Assembly: GCA_963169105.1 (NCBI GenBank)
Contig: OY720636.1
Location: forward strand, 108,190,539-108,254,538
Origin: Ceriagrion tenellum
Taxonomy: Eukaryota > Arthropoda > Insecta > Odonata > Coenagrionidae
Length of the DNA: 64,000 nucleotides
Direction: 5' to 3'
Positions 1 through 10,639 of the stretch are shown here, piece by piece. The notes beneath the pieces were generated by a model. It ran no database searches, was not told the origin of the DNA, and saw only the letters and a list, made by a program, of their open reading frames with translations. A program made the position numbers and the translations under genes. The number at the start of each line of letters is the position of its first letter. The stretch's first letter is position 1.

Positions 1-19
1 CTCCGCATTGCCGATCTTT

Positions 20-643
20 TTAATATATCATTTTTTCCGTCATCCGTTTGACGGTAATTTTATCTAGTGATTGCATCTTTGATGACAGATGTTCCCCGTT
101 TGCATTGATACACCTAGGTAATTCTCCTGGAGCACAACCTTTTATCTCCATCAAGAGATAGAAATCATTGATTATTGAATCAACTGGGTTATTGGAGGAT
201 AAATTAACTGAACGGAACTCTTGTTGGGGCAATTTATCGCGGAGATTAGCACAAGAATCATTTATTCAGTGGCTTTTCTGAGTTTAAACGATTTTCTCAT
301 CTCAGTACTCGATGTGAAGAACACGTTGCTCAGATGCAATGCTTTTATGCTGACCATCATCTTCCACAAACATTTTTCTGCGGCTAAGGTAGTTGTCGCA
401 TATGTTGGGGCTACACTTAGAAGCCCGTGTTTGATGAGAGCCTCGGTGAAGTGTGAGAAAGCTATTAAGAGAAATAGTCGGGAATTGCGTTGAATGAAAT
501 GCTCTAAATTTTTGTGATCGAATGCGTTGCTCGTTGAGACCAGCTTTGCGCAGAATAGTACGAGGTCGAACAAAAAAGAAGAAATCAGATGCTTCCTGTC
601 ATGATCCAGCGATGTGGCTTGTACAAGGGAATGTTTTTTTCTT
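20..643 (-). other. possible decayed coding segment, function unknown
   Basis: Two minus-strand reading frames follow each other: a 127-codon frame open from an upstream stop near 643 down to 262, and a 70-codon frame from 232 to 20. The residues look protein-like (for example CLWKMMVSIKALHLSNVF and LPQQEFRSVNLSSNNP), but a stop and a frame change separate them. No motif is recognised and no strong splice sites were seen. It may be a frameshifted relic of a retroposed or host coding sequence, or chance open frames; ORFs of this length are expected by chance in 64 kb. Confidence 0.15.
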
Positions 644-2115
644 GTTTAAACTTCTGGAAACCACGTAGCCTTAGCACAATGCTCATGAATGAAGAGTTTC
701 AGCATCAAAAGAATAGAAAAACAACGGATAGAATATAATTTAATTGGTCTTCGTGCGAGTGAAAACCTGATCGGCTGCACGGATAAGAGACTTGAATTGA
801 ATGACGGGAGAGACGTTCTCGTTAGTTAAGGACGTGATCCACATCACGTGGGTACGTAAATTCCATCGGGTGAAAAAAAGTGAATTTTGAGCGGGTTGCC
901 GTTCGGCGTGGGAACACAAGAGGGTTACTCACTGGGATTTACTTGCCCACATAAACCAACCGTCAAGAGTGATCAAAGGTTAACGGCGATAGCCGACCGA
1001 GCGTCATTCCGCGTCATAGAGCGCTGGGACGCTTTGGTTCTCTTCGTGTCGAAGAGAGAAGGAGCGAGAGGGGTTAGACGACAGAGAGCAAATAGCCTGA
1101 ATAAAAGAAGCCAGATGCCCGCTCGACTCCACCCCCCCCCACCCCCCGGAGTTTCATAGTTCACCGTGAGTGACCGTGCACTCTTCTCACGCCGGCACCC
1201 TTGAGTTGCTCAAGCATCTCTCTTGTCTCGCTCACAGCTCGGGGAGATAAAAGGGAGGCCTGTGATGGCTTACCCAATTTGAATAGTGTGCGCGTCGAAA
1301 ACATGCTCAACGCAAATACCTTATGCACTCAAATGTTCCCGGTATTAGCTCATATCCCCTCTTGCCACGGTGGCAAGCTGTCGTCTTTGTGGGTTTAGTT
1401 TTAAAATTTACTTTCGATGCCTTGTTCGATAAAACAAGCAGATTTATCTATTTCTTTTATCGAACATAACAACGAACAAGGTGTCCACATCTATGTTACG
1501 CGCCGCTGATTTCATCAGGGGGTTGGACTGGGCGTTTCAAGACGTGAGCCTTTTTCGTTTGATTCATTCACTTTCTTTTCATAATAATAGTGTTAAATTT
1601 TTCTTCCAAATTCTATAGTTTCAGTCAAAACTTTGTAAAACTTTTCCATAATATTCAGAAATTAACAAAACTGTAAGTTTTGCGTAGAATATTTATCGAA
1701 CTTGAACCTCACAAAGTTTCGTTAATTCCTGAGTATCTTATTCCGTCATTTGTGATAGAACTTTACCAAGACATCATTTTAACAAATTTCCAATGTGGAA
1801 TCAGGTACCCCAATGGATATAATCCGTGTTTGGGGCTAACGTCTAAGCGTATTTCTAGTGGGAGACACTCCTTTCTTTTCTCTACAATTCACACACGTCC
1901 CATATTTATTACATTACGTGACGTAATTATACAATTTTTAGTATCGTCCGGTCTACAGATATATTGAATTTCTCTCCAAATTTAACTACACAAATGCACG
2001 ATTAACTTCGTAGCAATTCTTGAATAACGCTGTACGGAAATTTTATAATAATGCGAGATGACTTCATGAGTATTCCCAATGGCCATCATTGCAGTGTGGG
2101 TAAAAAGGAATGCAC
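644..2115. other. no gene recognised; low-copy DNA
   Basis: AT-rich sequence with a slightly CpG-richer patch around 880-1200 that ends in a run of C. ORFs in the patch lack protein character. Nothing else is supported apart from the small inverted repeat listed separately. Confidence 0.5.
1420..1481. repeat. small imperfect inverted repeat
   Basis: CCTTGTTCG at 1420-1428 pairs with CGAACAAGG at 1473-1481, and TTCGATAAAA at 1425-1434 pairs with TTTTATCGAA at 1455-1464. No target duplication was seen. It may be a worn fold-back element or chance. Confidence 0.4.
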
Positions 2116-2232
2116 TTACAGCCGCCTTGATGAGATTCTTATTTTCCATCCAAGTCTCCTATTTTGCGTCCTCGCAGACGCATGCCCTGCTTTGCAGCCT
2201 GGTACGAAGCAAGTTCTGTTCAAACAGTGCAT
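2116..2232 (-). other. 38-codon ORF with a CFVPGC motif (weak THAP-like start)
   Basis: A minus-strand ATG at 2230-2232 opens 38 codons beginning MHCLNRTCFVPGCKAG. The C-x-VPGC-K pattern close to a start codon resembles the first cysteine pair of THAP zinc fingers, found in DNA-binding proteins and P-element-type transposases. The second half of the THAP signature (the later C-x2-H and the AVPTIF box) is not visible. The frame ends at TAA inside a GTAAGT that could be a splice donor, so the ORF might be a first exon. The match rests on a few residues and may be accidental. Confidence 0.15.
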
Positions 2233-2306
2233 TCTAAATTCTTTATTTAAGCCGAACGGGCTTACAAAGTAACTTTTAGATCACAAAAATAACGAGATAT
2301 TGGTCA

Positions 2307-2620
2307 AAGCATCAATTAATTCATATCTCCTCGATCATTACTGTATATTAACCACAGTCTCACGTTAGCAACAATTAACTACGTCTATTTGCAATAACAG
2401 CTGAAAAGACTCTAATCGAAGTAGCGCCAACTGTGCTGACTAAAAGTGGAAATTTAGGCAACAATTTCAAACATCCAAATCCATAATATATATTCATGAT
2501 TTCTGCAACACTTATTGAATGGTTGCCATGGCTTATGGATCCCAAAACTTTATAGAATACATATGTTTCCTTCCTGCAACTGGCCATAATTTGGCTTTTT
2601 CTCGTCAGTTTTATGGTGCT
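2307..2620. repeat. dispersed repeat family, copy 1
   Basis: Bases 2307-2375 match 48053-48125 in reverse complement (shared core CCACAGTCTCACGTT), and bases about 2498-2590 match 4211-4308 in reverse complement (shared TTGAATGGTTGCCATGGCT). This marks an unclassified interspersed repeat with at least three fragments in the window. No coding potential or terminal repeats are seen. Confidence 0.6.
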
Positions 2621-2772
2621 ATATCCCGACCATTGAGGTAGACAGAGATGACAGTACGTCATCAAACAGTAACCTGACTACCGATTGGTTATCTCTGCTT
2701 TTTCCTTACTTTGCTTTGAATGGCACGACGGAATGGACGAATTTGAGCATGCGAAGCAGATATAATTCCCAT

Positions 2773-3136
2773 CCCTTGAAACTTTAAGGCAAGTAGACTT
2801 GACATTTACATTGTTTACTTATTGCTATGTATTCTACTCTATTTTACCGTAGTTTTCAACGGGTATACGGATTATTATAAATTTAAACTAGTGAAAAGTA
2901 ATTTAAGGAAAGTCCATTTAAAGTAGTGAATTCATATCGATTTCTAGTATGTAATTTATTGATCGAACTCTTGAAACTTAAATTTGTTTCTTAGTGCTAT
3001 ATATTCTCCTTGTTATTACCATAGTTTTCATCGGGAATACGGATTATTATTAACGGAGACAAATTAAAAGTAATTTTGTAGAAAATCCATTTTAAGTAGT
3101 AAATTCATATCGATTTACCCTACATTTGATCGATTT
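2773..3136. repeat. diverged tandem duplication, about 180-190 bp unit
   Basis: Two adjacent units share TTGAAACTT, CATAGTTTTCA/CGTAGTTTTCA, ACGGATTATTAT and AATTCATATCGATTT in the same order. Unit 1 is roughly 2773-2955 and unit 2 roughly 2966-3136. It is AT-rich and non-coding. Confidence 0.6.
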
Positions 3137-4204
3137 GTCAACATCGTAACTGTAAAACATCATTAAAGTTCAAAATTAGCGCGTAAGCCCGTAAGCGCTG
3201 TAGGAAAATCGTGGCTAACAAAGATGTCGGACGAGCCACGCTCACCTCACAGCTTTTAGCATTGATCGCCATAGCAAGCGCCCTATCCATCTGCCTCATG
3301 GGTCACGACCCTGGAAGGCATGTATATGTTTTATCTCTTCAAATTGTTTGTGTCGGTGTTGGGTGGAAAAGAGCGATAACTTGGAGGGGCGTTGTGATAT
3401 TTCCATCGGCGGCCGAGGAAAAATTTCGTAAGAATCGGACGTTTGTTTCCTCGGGAATGATATCACCGTTGGGTGGGATTAAACGGACAGCTTCCTTGGA
3501 TTTTAGTTTTTATGTGGGTGGATTTCTAATGAAGGTAGTCCATGTCCCTTCGTTATATCAGATCAGAACTTTAAATTACCCTCCTCCCCATTGTCACGTG
3601 AGGAAATCTTTATAAATTTACCCAAAAGATAGTATTTTCCTCACAAATATTTGAGAATTTTCCGACAACATTCATTGTGACTCGCCCGCTTTTTGGAACG
3701 CCATGATATTCAACGAATTTCCAGCTATGGCAATCGTTTGATTTATGGCTGATATGATGGGGTCTTTTATTTTCCCAATAGCGTCGTCCTTTCTTATGTA
3801 AATGGCTAGAAATGAGCCGTGGTTTCTAAGGCGTGTCATTAGGATTTCGTAAACGATGTGTTTCTCATGAATTTTTCCGATCTCTTGTAAGATTCCCGAT
3901 CCTTATTTTTACTAGGAGAAAAAATATTATTCATGACGGGGTAAGTTGTTGCCTTTTGTGTTGGTCTTCCAGTGTCCGTTCTTCGAGTGTGGTTTGCGGG
4001 CCTACTTATGCAATGAGTCTTCTCGCAATCATTCTAAGCATTTGACTGACATAATATAGCCTGAGTTCTGAAGTAGGGTGGTTCTGAGGTAGGGATGTTT
4101 CGGAATGATGATTGAGATTACATTATACTATTGGCCGTAATGAGTTAAATTTCGAACGCATTCTGCTCTGGTAGAAGTTGAACGAATGAAAGGATTTGAT
4201 ATCT
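3137..4204. other. no gene recognised; one hydrophobic open frame noted
   Basis: A plus-strand frame is open from 3211 to 3615 and begins with a hydrophobic stretch (LLALIAIASALSICL) in slightly GC-richer DNA. It uses a GTG rather than ATG start, and the second half is not protein-like. A signal-peptide-bearing exon is possible but unsupported. The rest is featureless. Confidence 0.3.
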
Positions 4205-4210
4205 GTTATG

Positions 4211-4308
4211 TTACTAATGGCCAGTTTCAGGAACGGCACACATGTATTCTATATAGTTATGGGACCCATTAGCCATGGCAACCATTCAATAAGAGTTGCA
4301 GAAATGGC
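4211..4308 (-). repeat. dispersed repeat family, copy 2 (inverted)
   Basis: Reverse complement of about 2498-2590, sharing TTGAATGGTTGCCATGGCT, TATAGAATACAT and AACTGGCCAT in order with small gaps. Confidence 0.6.
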
Positions 4309-4620
4309 ATGGAGTTATGAGTTCCGTAAGTAGACAAGATGGCGGACGCGCAATGAACCGCTTGGAGACTTAATTACTAGATAATAGAGTTGTTTTGAGA
4401 CAAATTACCAGCTATAATAGTCTTACTGACTAATTATTATGTACATGAGCGGTTATTCATAAGCTAAACTAGTAGATGTGTTCCTGCGGCCCGAATATAT
4501 TTATGTGATCTATAACTTTATGGATCTCATTACTATAGATTAATATAAGTTCTTGCTGCTGGCCATAAATCAAATAGAAACTGCAGCTCCGCAGATGTCG
4601 AAATCCTGCATACTTGTAGA

Positions 4621-4875
4621 CTAATCACAAAATACCTTAACTAACAGCTCAACAGGAATTTGTGGGCCAGCGTAGTTAGATTTGAGGTAGTTTTTCGTTG
4701 AAGCCCTCTTATCGGTGATGTACCCTATTGTGCCGGAGATTTCGAAATCCCAACCGCTAAGGTATTTAGACGGATATTCATTCTCCAAACGATAGGAATT
4801 CACCAATCGATTTTCGATTATGAAGCATTGTGCTAAGCTTTTGTTTGAATGCGGTATTACGGGGTGTAATTAAGC
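4621..4875 (-). other. candidate coding exon or ORF, unknown product
   Basis: A minus-strand frame opens after a stop near 4875 and runs about 84 codons to TAG at 4621. Residues such as IIENRLVNSYRLENEYPSK and YLSGWDFEISGTIGY look protein-like. Near the end AAG is followed by GTATTT, a weak donor, so translation might stop being relevant about 12 bases before the TAG. There is no convincing polypyrimidine acceptor. I recognise no family. ORFs of this size occur by chance in such DNA, so this is only a candidate for an exon search. Confidence 0.2.
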
Positions 4876-5725
4876 TCTCGGCCGCAATGACTTTTATGTA
4901 GAGGCGAACGAGGTAGTGGATGTATCTCACTCAGTATTTTCCACATAAAATCACCTTTACGATGTTGTATTATTGTCGCAAACACTGCGAGCGTGAGATC
5001 TGGTCAACGAAATCAGTAAAGATTATCATTACACGGATTTAGTTCAATCGCTGCCCGGGTCTGATGGCTTACTGTTAATCGATAATGTTTCCGGGGAAAT
5101 TTATGGGTTTATAGCGAGATTGTTTCACGCCCGTTTCATTGTTTTGAATCCGACCGGGTCTTAACTTTTCTCTTATCTCCGGTGTTTGTCCATCTACTCT
5201 TGCTTTATGCGTGAAGTCTTTCCATTGCGAAATCACGCGGAAATCGGGGTTAATTTTTAGGAATGGGAATACTTAGTGTACGGAACACTTGAAGGGTACC
5301 TGAGTAGTAGAGGGTTGATATGGTGGACCCTTAATGGAGTCAGTCGGAACGTCCGGCAAATCCTTTTACCCTTATGGTAACATCCTATTTCCTAGAATTG
5401 ATCCTGTTATTACGGCGTGGAATTTATAACCCGGCGCATATTGTATAAACTCGTAAATCAAGCAAAAAGCGATTTCTTAATCGTTGCCAGAAATCAATTT
5501 ACCACCCATCGCGCGAGTGAAACATTCAGTATCGATAAGAGGCTGCAGTGAAAGTCGGAGGTCGTTGAGTGACGTTATCGATTCACCGAAATCTATTTGC
5601 TGGCGTTTCTACTTAATTATTACGTAGCGCGCCAAGGTGAGTCAAGATGTGTCTATGGAATTCAGTATATAGATTGTGAATGACTAGCATTAAGAAATAT
5701 AATTATTGTTTCGACGTTTTTAGAG
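4876..5725. other. no gene recognised
   Basis: Unique-looking AT-rich DNA with no motif, repeat or credible ORF seen. Confidence 0.5.
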
Positions 5726-5729
5726 ATTG

Positions 5730-5801
5730 AGGCTATTCAGTTTCAAATTTGTTCAATAGCAGTGGTCATTTACTCGTGGTACACGCTTAATTTAACCTGC
5801 T
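5730..5801 (+). repeat. left direct repeat flanking LINE copy A
   Basis: About 72 bp sharing CTATTCA, ATTTACTCG and TGGTACACG-type blocks with 6570-6650 in the same order and orientation, at roughly 75 percent identity by eye. The two copies bracket LINE A. Confidence 0.5.
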
Positions 5802-6440
5802 TACATCTACATAATACCCTGCGAGCTGCCGAATGGGCGTGTGGCAGGGGGTGTTAGGTCACCAGCCGTGTGAAGATGTTTTTGGGAGATGAAATGGTGA
5901 CGTGTATTATGGGAGTGTATTTAGTGGGGCTCAATTTTTATTGTGGTCGCTTTTTGTTCGCGGAAAGAACGAGTTTTTTGTACCTATCTGTTCATCAGTG
6001 TTTCTCTCTTATTTTATCGAATCTATCAGACCTGGAGACGTAGTGAGGCGTCTTGATAATATTCTCTGTGTCGTTCTGGAAAACATAAGTTCTGAATTTC
6101 CCAATCATGCTAAGCCTAGTGTGTAGCCTCCGACTTGCTAGGGGCTCCCACATTAATTCCTCTAAATGTTGTGAGACACTATATGTATGCTCGTAGTGTT
6201 TCTAACGAAGCGCGCTGCACTTTCCTTTGTATTTCATTAATATTTTTGGTTAAATCTTTATGACCAGGGTCCCAAATGCTCGCGGCGTATTCGAGGTGAG
6301 GCCTAACCAGAGTGAAGTAGCATCTCTCTTCGACTTTTTCATCCGAGGACCTTCCCATTATACGCTTAACAAAACCTAGTTTCTTTAATGCTGTGCCACA
6401 TATGTTTTGTATGTGTTATCCCCACGAGAATTAAGGCTTA
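5802..6440 (-). mobile_element. CR1/Jockey-group LINE 3' end, copy A
   Basis: A 5'-truncated non-LTR retrotransposon in minus orientation. The minus strand reads GFVKRIMGR, then LVRPHLEYAASIWDPG and KDLT: the conserved C-terminal part of reverse transcriptase in CR1/Jockey-type elements. A frameshift follows, then WEPLASRRLHTRLS and HYVSRSDR, typical of the C-terminal tail of this family. Several stops and frame changes show the copy is dead. The 3' end lies at the low-coordinate side, in TACATCTACATAATAC, the complement of a GTAGATGTA-type tail. Six further copies of the same family are in the window (B to G). Confidence 0.85.
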
Positions 6441-6569
6441 TGTATGTTTGCCTCATCATGTAATCCGTAAAAATCGTCCTGCATCTTACTCACCACACAA
6501 ACCTTATATATGGACTAAAATCAAAACTTTTATGGAATATGCGACATGAAATCCAAGGTATTATTCATA

Positions 6570-6650
6570 TCAGGTAGAGTCTATTCAATTTCAGCTTTAT
6601 TCAAATACCGTGGTTATTTACTCGCGGTGCACGATTCATTTAATATGCTT
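6570..6650 (+). repeat. right direct repeat flanking LINE copy A
   Basis: Partner of 5730-5801. Far longer than a normal LINE target duplication and diverged, so it is more likely an older duplicated host or repeat segment. Confidence 0.5.
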
Positions 6651-6892
6651 ACGAGCATTATAGGTTATTTATATTTGTCTCATAATTTAATGCTTCATTT
6701 TTAAAAGTGGGCTTTATTGAGTGGATTTTATTTCCAACTTACGGCGAATTGACGTCCGCGAGGGATTTTGTAGCCTTATGTTGGTAACGGAGTAAGTTCG
6801 CTCATAGCGTGTCATTTGCATTTATATACGTTAATTTTCGTACGCAGTACGTAGTGGCTTGCGTTTCCTACAGACAATAATGGCTGGGTGAG

Positions 6893-7141
6893 CTAGCAAT
6901 TGCTGTCGTGACTTCGTGAGGGACTGATATAGACGCTGTGGAACCCTATTCTGACTGAACGGACTTTGGGGTCTTCTTGCATACGAGGGCTACTATCGAT
7001 GCGAACCGTAGAACCAAATTTCACGTCACTAATCTTTACTGTTCTCATTTGATTATTTAACTCTTGGGCTTTTAGTTTTGCTTTCATCAACCACTCAATT
7101 ATTTTTTTCTGGTATGATGGTGTTACTAATACTCTGTCCAT
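6893..7141 (-). other. unrecognised ORF with coding-like sequence
   Basis: An 82-codon minus-strand ORF with an ATG start, MDRVLVTPSYQKKIIEWL at its N-terminus and KAKLKAQELNNQMR after it. The lysine/glutamate-rich part could form a helix. A stop lies four codons upstream of the ATG. The AKLK..EL..QMR pattern also occurs in the ORF at 49622-49858, where the matching codons differ at synonymous positions, as expected if both were protein coding. No family is recognised. It lies 35 bp after the ORF at 7177-7455 in another frame, so the two might be parts of one frameshifted or spliced gene. Confidence 0.25.
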
Positions 7142-7176
7142 GTATTCGATTCTCTAGAAGTGTTCCCCGAGTACGT

Positions 7177-7455
7177 TTATTGTTTCTGTTCAGGGGTCAC
7201 AGATTTATATGGTGATAACGATCGATAATGAGTTGAAGCCAAATTTTGGTAATTGACCGTACGTCTACGGTACATGACGGTGGTACTGCTATCATCTAAA
7301 TGGTGCTCTTTTCTTCCTGGGAGAGTTGGAAAACCAACTTGTGTACTGCTTTCCATGAAAACTTGGACGACCATCTCACTTTGTGCGACTGTATATTCCG
7401 TGGGACTTCGATTCGGCCATTGGGATTGATTTTTATCCCACGGTTGTGAATTCAA
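7177..7455 (-). other. unrecognised ORF, possible terminal exon
   Basis: A 92-codon minus-strand frame, open a further 11 codons upstream to a TAG within the neighbouring LINE tail. It reads NSQPWDKNQSQWPNRSPTEY and ends SPYKSVTPEQKQ. Amino-acid use is balanced and polar, with no low-complexity run, but no domain is recognised. It starts directly beside the 3' tail of the LINE at 7480-8262, so it may be host sequence into which the LINE inserted, or 3' transduced sequence. It has no ATG start. Confidence 0.25.
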
Positions 7456-7479
7456 AACAGACTTTAATCTGTTTTGTGT

Positions 7480-8262
7480 CTATTTATTTATTTATTGTGT
7501 TTAATGTTCGCCCAACATATACATAATTATCGGGTGAACAATCCAAAAGTATAAGTACAAAAATAAACTGGTCACAGCCGCAAAATAATAATAATCAAGA
7601 TTACAAATACTGAAAATACTAACTAAATAGGTCACAGTCGCAAAAAACCCACAAATCAATCTAAATCACTTCACAAACAGATTCTTAGCTTCTTTTGAAA
7701 AGTAGTCTTTCCTTATGTATAAGTCCAGTTCGTTGCAATGCTTGTTATATATTACGCAAATCCTTTGTATTGGCGAATTTGCACAATAATTGGTATTCAC
7801 CCTTGGTATGTAAAAGGTTCTTTTTAACCTACTATTAACATTAGGAACTATGATTCTTATTTCCTTCAATAACTCATTAGATAGTCCCTTATTGATGACA
7901 TCATGAAGAAATAGCAGATCATTTATGCTTCTTCTATTTTGTAGGGTTTGGAAATCAAACTCTTTTAACAATTCATGATAACAAACATAATTGTCAAAAA
8001 GCGGATACACATGATGTAATACAAAATATAAAAATCTCTTTTGAACGTGCTATAGCATTACAATATGTTTCTTTATATAGGGATTCCAAATAACCGATCC
8101 ATATTCCAACTTACTTCTAACATAAGAGTAATACAATGTTTTAAGTACCATCTCAGAATTGAAATATTTTGACATGCGGTGTATAAAGCCCAATAATCTA
8201 TATGCAGTCATACTAATATTCAATATATGAGAGGTGAAATACATTTTGCTATCAAAGGAATG
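7480..8262 (-). mobile_element. Jockey/CR1-group LINE 3' end (second family)
   Basis: Minus-strand reading gives ISMTAYRLLGFIHRMSK and then YSYVRSKLEYGSVIWNP, the C-terminal reverse-transcriptase region of Jockey/CR1-type elements. After one stop the frame continues as a 114-codon ORF (7666-8010) with NRRSINDLLFLHDVINK, the usual thumb-region tail. A 3' UTR of about 185 bp ends in (AAAT)n at 7480-7495. The copy is 5'-truncated near 8262 and has one stop, so it is fairly young but inactive. No clear target duplication was found. Confidence 0.85.
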
Positions 8263-8570
8263 GGAATTTATGGGAATGCTACCCCAGTCACTCGGCCGAA
8301 AACATTAAATTGCCGCACATTGCAAAGGCCTTGGATTTGTGTCGCAGATTCTATGAAAGCTTGCTTTTATTTCTGCCTATTTGTTGGTTTGGGAGGCGAG
8401 TAAGATTGCTCGTACTTAAGGAGGTTTGGAGTGGACACAGCTGTTAATCAGAGGGAATGTGATACTGCAGGTAGTGATGGAAAATGGTGGTGAGGAAGTG
8501 AACATGAGGAGAAAATAAGAGGAAATCTTTAGATGCGATGAACACTGTGGGAAGTGGTTAAAGTTGTTTG

Positions 8571-8920
8571 AATTTTCCAAACATTGCATGTAACAAATGA
8601 TATGGTGTCACTCGCACGGGTGCATATACACCAGGGTTGAAATTCGCTATGAAAAAATCATTTGACTTGGCCGGGATTCGAACCCGGATCTCCCAATGGC
8701 CGGTCAGGTGTGTTAGCCAGTTACACCATCTTCCTTCAGGGCGAGGAAGATGGCTTGGTGGTGTAACTGGCTAACACACCTGACCGGCAATTGGGAGATC
8801 CGGGTTCGAATCCCAGTCATTTCAAATGATTTTTTCATGGCTAATTTCAACTCCGGTGTATATGCACCCGTGCGAGTGACATTGTACCACATCATTTGTT
8901 AAATGCAATGTTTGGAAATT
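8571..8920. mobile_element. head-to-head pair of tRNA-derived SINEs (long palindrome)
   Basis: A minus-oriented SINE (8571-8737) faces a plus-oriented copy (8743-8920) across about 5 bp, forming an inverted repeat with roughly 165-178 bp arms and few mismatches. Each head has a pol III A-box-like TGGCTTGGTGGTG (one arm shortened by about 5 bp) and a B-box GGTTCGAATCC, with a 5-bp T-stem and an anticodon-loop-like CCGGCAA. The tRNA-unrelated body contains CATGAAAAAATCATTTGA-type sequence. The transcribed palindrome would form a long hairpin. Confidence 0.8.
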
Positions 8921-9066
8921 TGTCAATTTCGTCGTTTTAATAACGACAATGTTGGGTTTATCCACCGCGACAGTGGCTTTGTAAGCACGACTTCGTCTCA
9001 CGTGCTACAATGTAGACTTGAGGCCTGAACATCTAGTTCGCATAAACCCCCCTCGAAATTCGCCTT

Positions 9067-9185
9067 GAAGGAAGATGGCTTGGTGGTGTAACTGGCTAAC
9101 ACACCTGACCGGCAATTGGGAGATCCGGGTTCGAATCCCGGTCAAGTCAAATGATTTTTTCATAGCGAAATTCAATCCTGGTGTT
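9067..9185 (+). mobile_element. tRNA-derived SINE, third copy
   Basis: Same family as 8571-8920. It has the A-box region, the B-box GGTTCGAATCC and an intact CCGGG/CCCGG T-stem, then the start of the body, and is truncated after about 120 bp. Confidence 0.8.
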
Positions 9186-10054
9186 GTTTGAATTTGGCAA
9201 AAGTGAAGGAAAGAAATCCATGGAAACCTAACTAACGGAATGCTTATAATAATATTAGCATGGGGACCCTATGTAATGACCTTCACTTCAGTTGCAATGC
9301 TACTCATAGCAGTTTTACCTGGTTTCCTGACGTGCGTGACGAAATGAATCAATTTTTGTCGAAAAGACGTCTTCATAATGGATCCACATTTGCGGAAAGG
9401 AAATCTTTTTGAGAGGTCTAAAACGTAGTGCCCTAGTCCACAGAATATTCTGCATTATCCCTCATGGTTAACTGCTAATTTCTGGCTACGTTTTGTCTTG
9501 TATCCGATTGTATTTCTGGGAAACGTATCTTTGTGGCAAAATAGAGTTGATATCACTCTAACGTTTTTTTTCTTGAATCCTGAAAGGTTCTACATTGCCT
9601 CTAATATTTCTAATCCATCATTGAATAATGATTATAATAAGATGAAGAAAAATTAGCGGCCGTGCTTAAAATTTCAGGCGCTTATCAAAGCATGATTAGA
9701 AATGTGCGTCTATTGTCTCATATTAACAAATGAAGTACATTAGTGCTTTCGAATCACGAAATCTACTTCACGATTCGCGTGCAGAAAAGTTATCATTCAA
9801 TGGACAATTTACCTTCCATTATTTGCTTCGACGTGGTTTTCTCATCGTTTTCTGACATCAATTCATCGTTAAGTTGGTCGCTCATCGTCAGGCCGTGTGC
9901 ACTGCGTAATGTAAGCATCAAGGGTCTCGAACATCTTCCATCCACTTCAGTCGTTATGGAGGTTGTTGATGGTAATCCCAGCCGGAGAAAAATTTAAAGG
10001 GGCGTAGCACGCACAGCTTTTCGGCGGAGAGACCGCAGCCTTGTGCACCGTTAT
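9186..10054. other. no gene recognised
   Basis: AT-rich DNA; the open frame at 9743-9997 has no recognisable motif and lacks protein character. Confidence 0.5.
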
Positions 10055-10420
10055 ACAAGCTCTCTCTCTCTCGCGTTTGTAGGTCTTCTACCTTCTCAGT
10101 CAAGACTCCTCCCCCCTCTCTGCGACTGGTCTTTCAATCTTCTCTCCGGGAGCGAGAGGGTGAGTGGGGAAGGGCCCTCGTCCCCTCGCCGGGGCCACCG
10201 CCCACGCCGGGCCCATGTGCGTGAGTGACCCCTGTGACCTCCCCAGCCCTTAGACCTTCCCTCCCGCCCCCCTTTCCCCACACAAGCTATCCCCTTCATC
10301 TTTCCGGGGCTGGTCTTCTCGTCTTCCGGAAAGAGGAGACTCCATCTCCGCCGGTATTGCACTTCCATGTCCCCCTTCGCCGCCGAGGAAGTTGAAATAC
10401 CCTGGAGAGAGGGAGTTGGT
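10055..10420. promoter_or_regulatory. CT/CpG-rich island
   Basis: A (CT)n run is followed by GC- and pyrimidine-rich sequence that is unlike the surrounding AT-rich DNA. Overlapping ORFs on both strands are products of composition. (CT)n/(GA)n tracts bind GAGA-type factors in insects, so a regulatory role is plausible but inferred only from composition. Confidence 0.3.
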
Positions 10421-10639
10421 CCCGTGCATGTTAACGGCAGCTATTTTCTAGGCAGGGATAGTGGTGAAAGGGAAAGGGAGGCCATATGCTCTCTTGGCTA
10501 AAACATTTGAGATTGCAGTGGGTTTAACCCTTTGATCGCGGTATGACGTGAATTCAAGTCATAGTATTTTTACGCTGGTGCCGATGTAAGTAATTTTAAG
10601 CATTTGATTCTGGGTGGTAAAATAATGGCCAGCTTTCCT

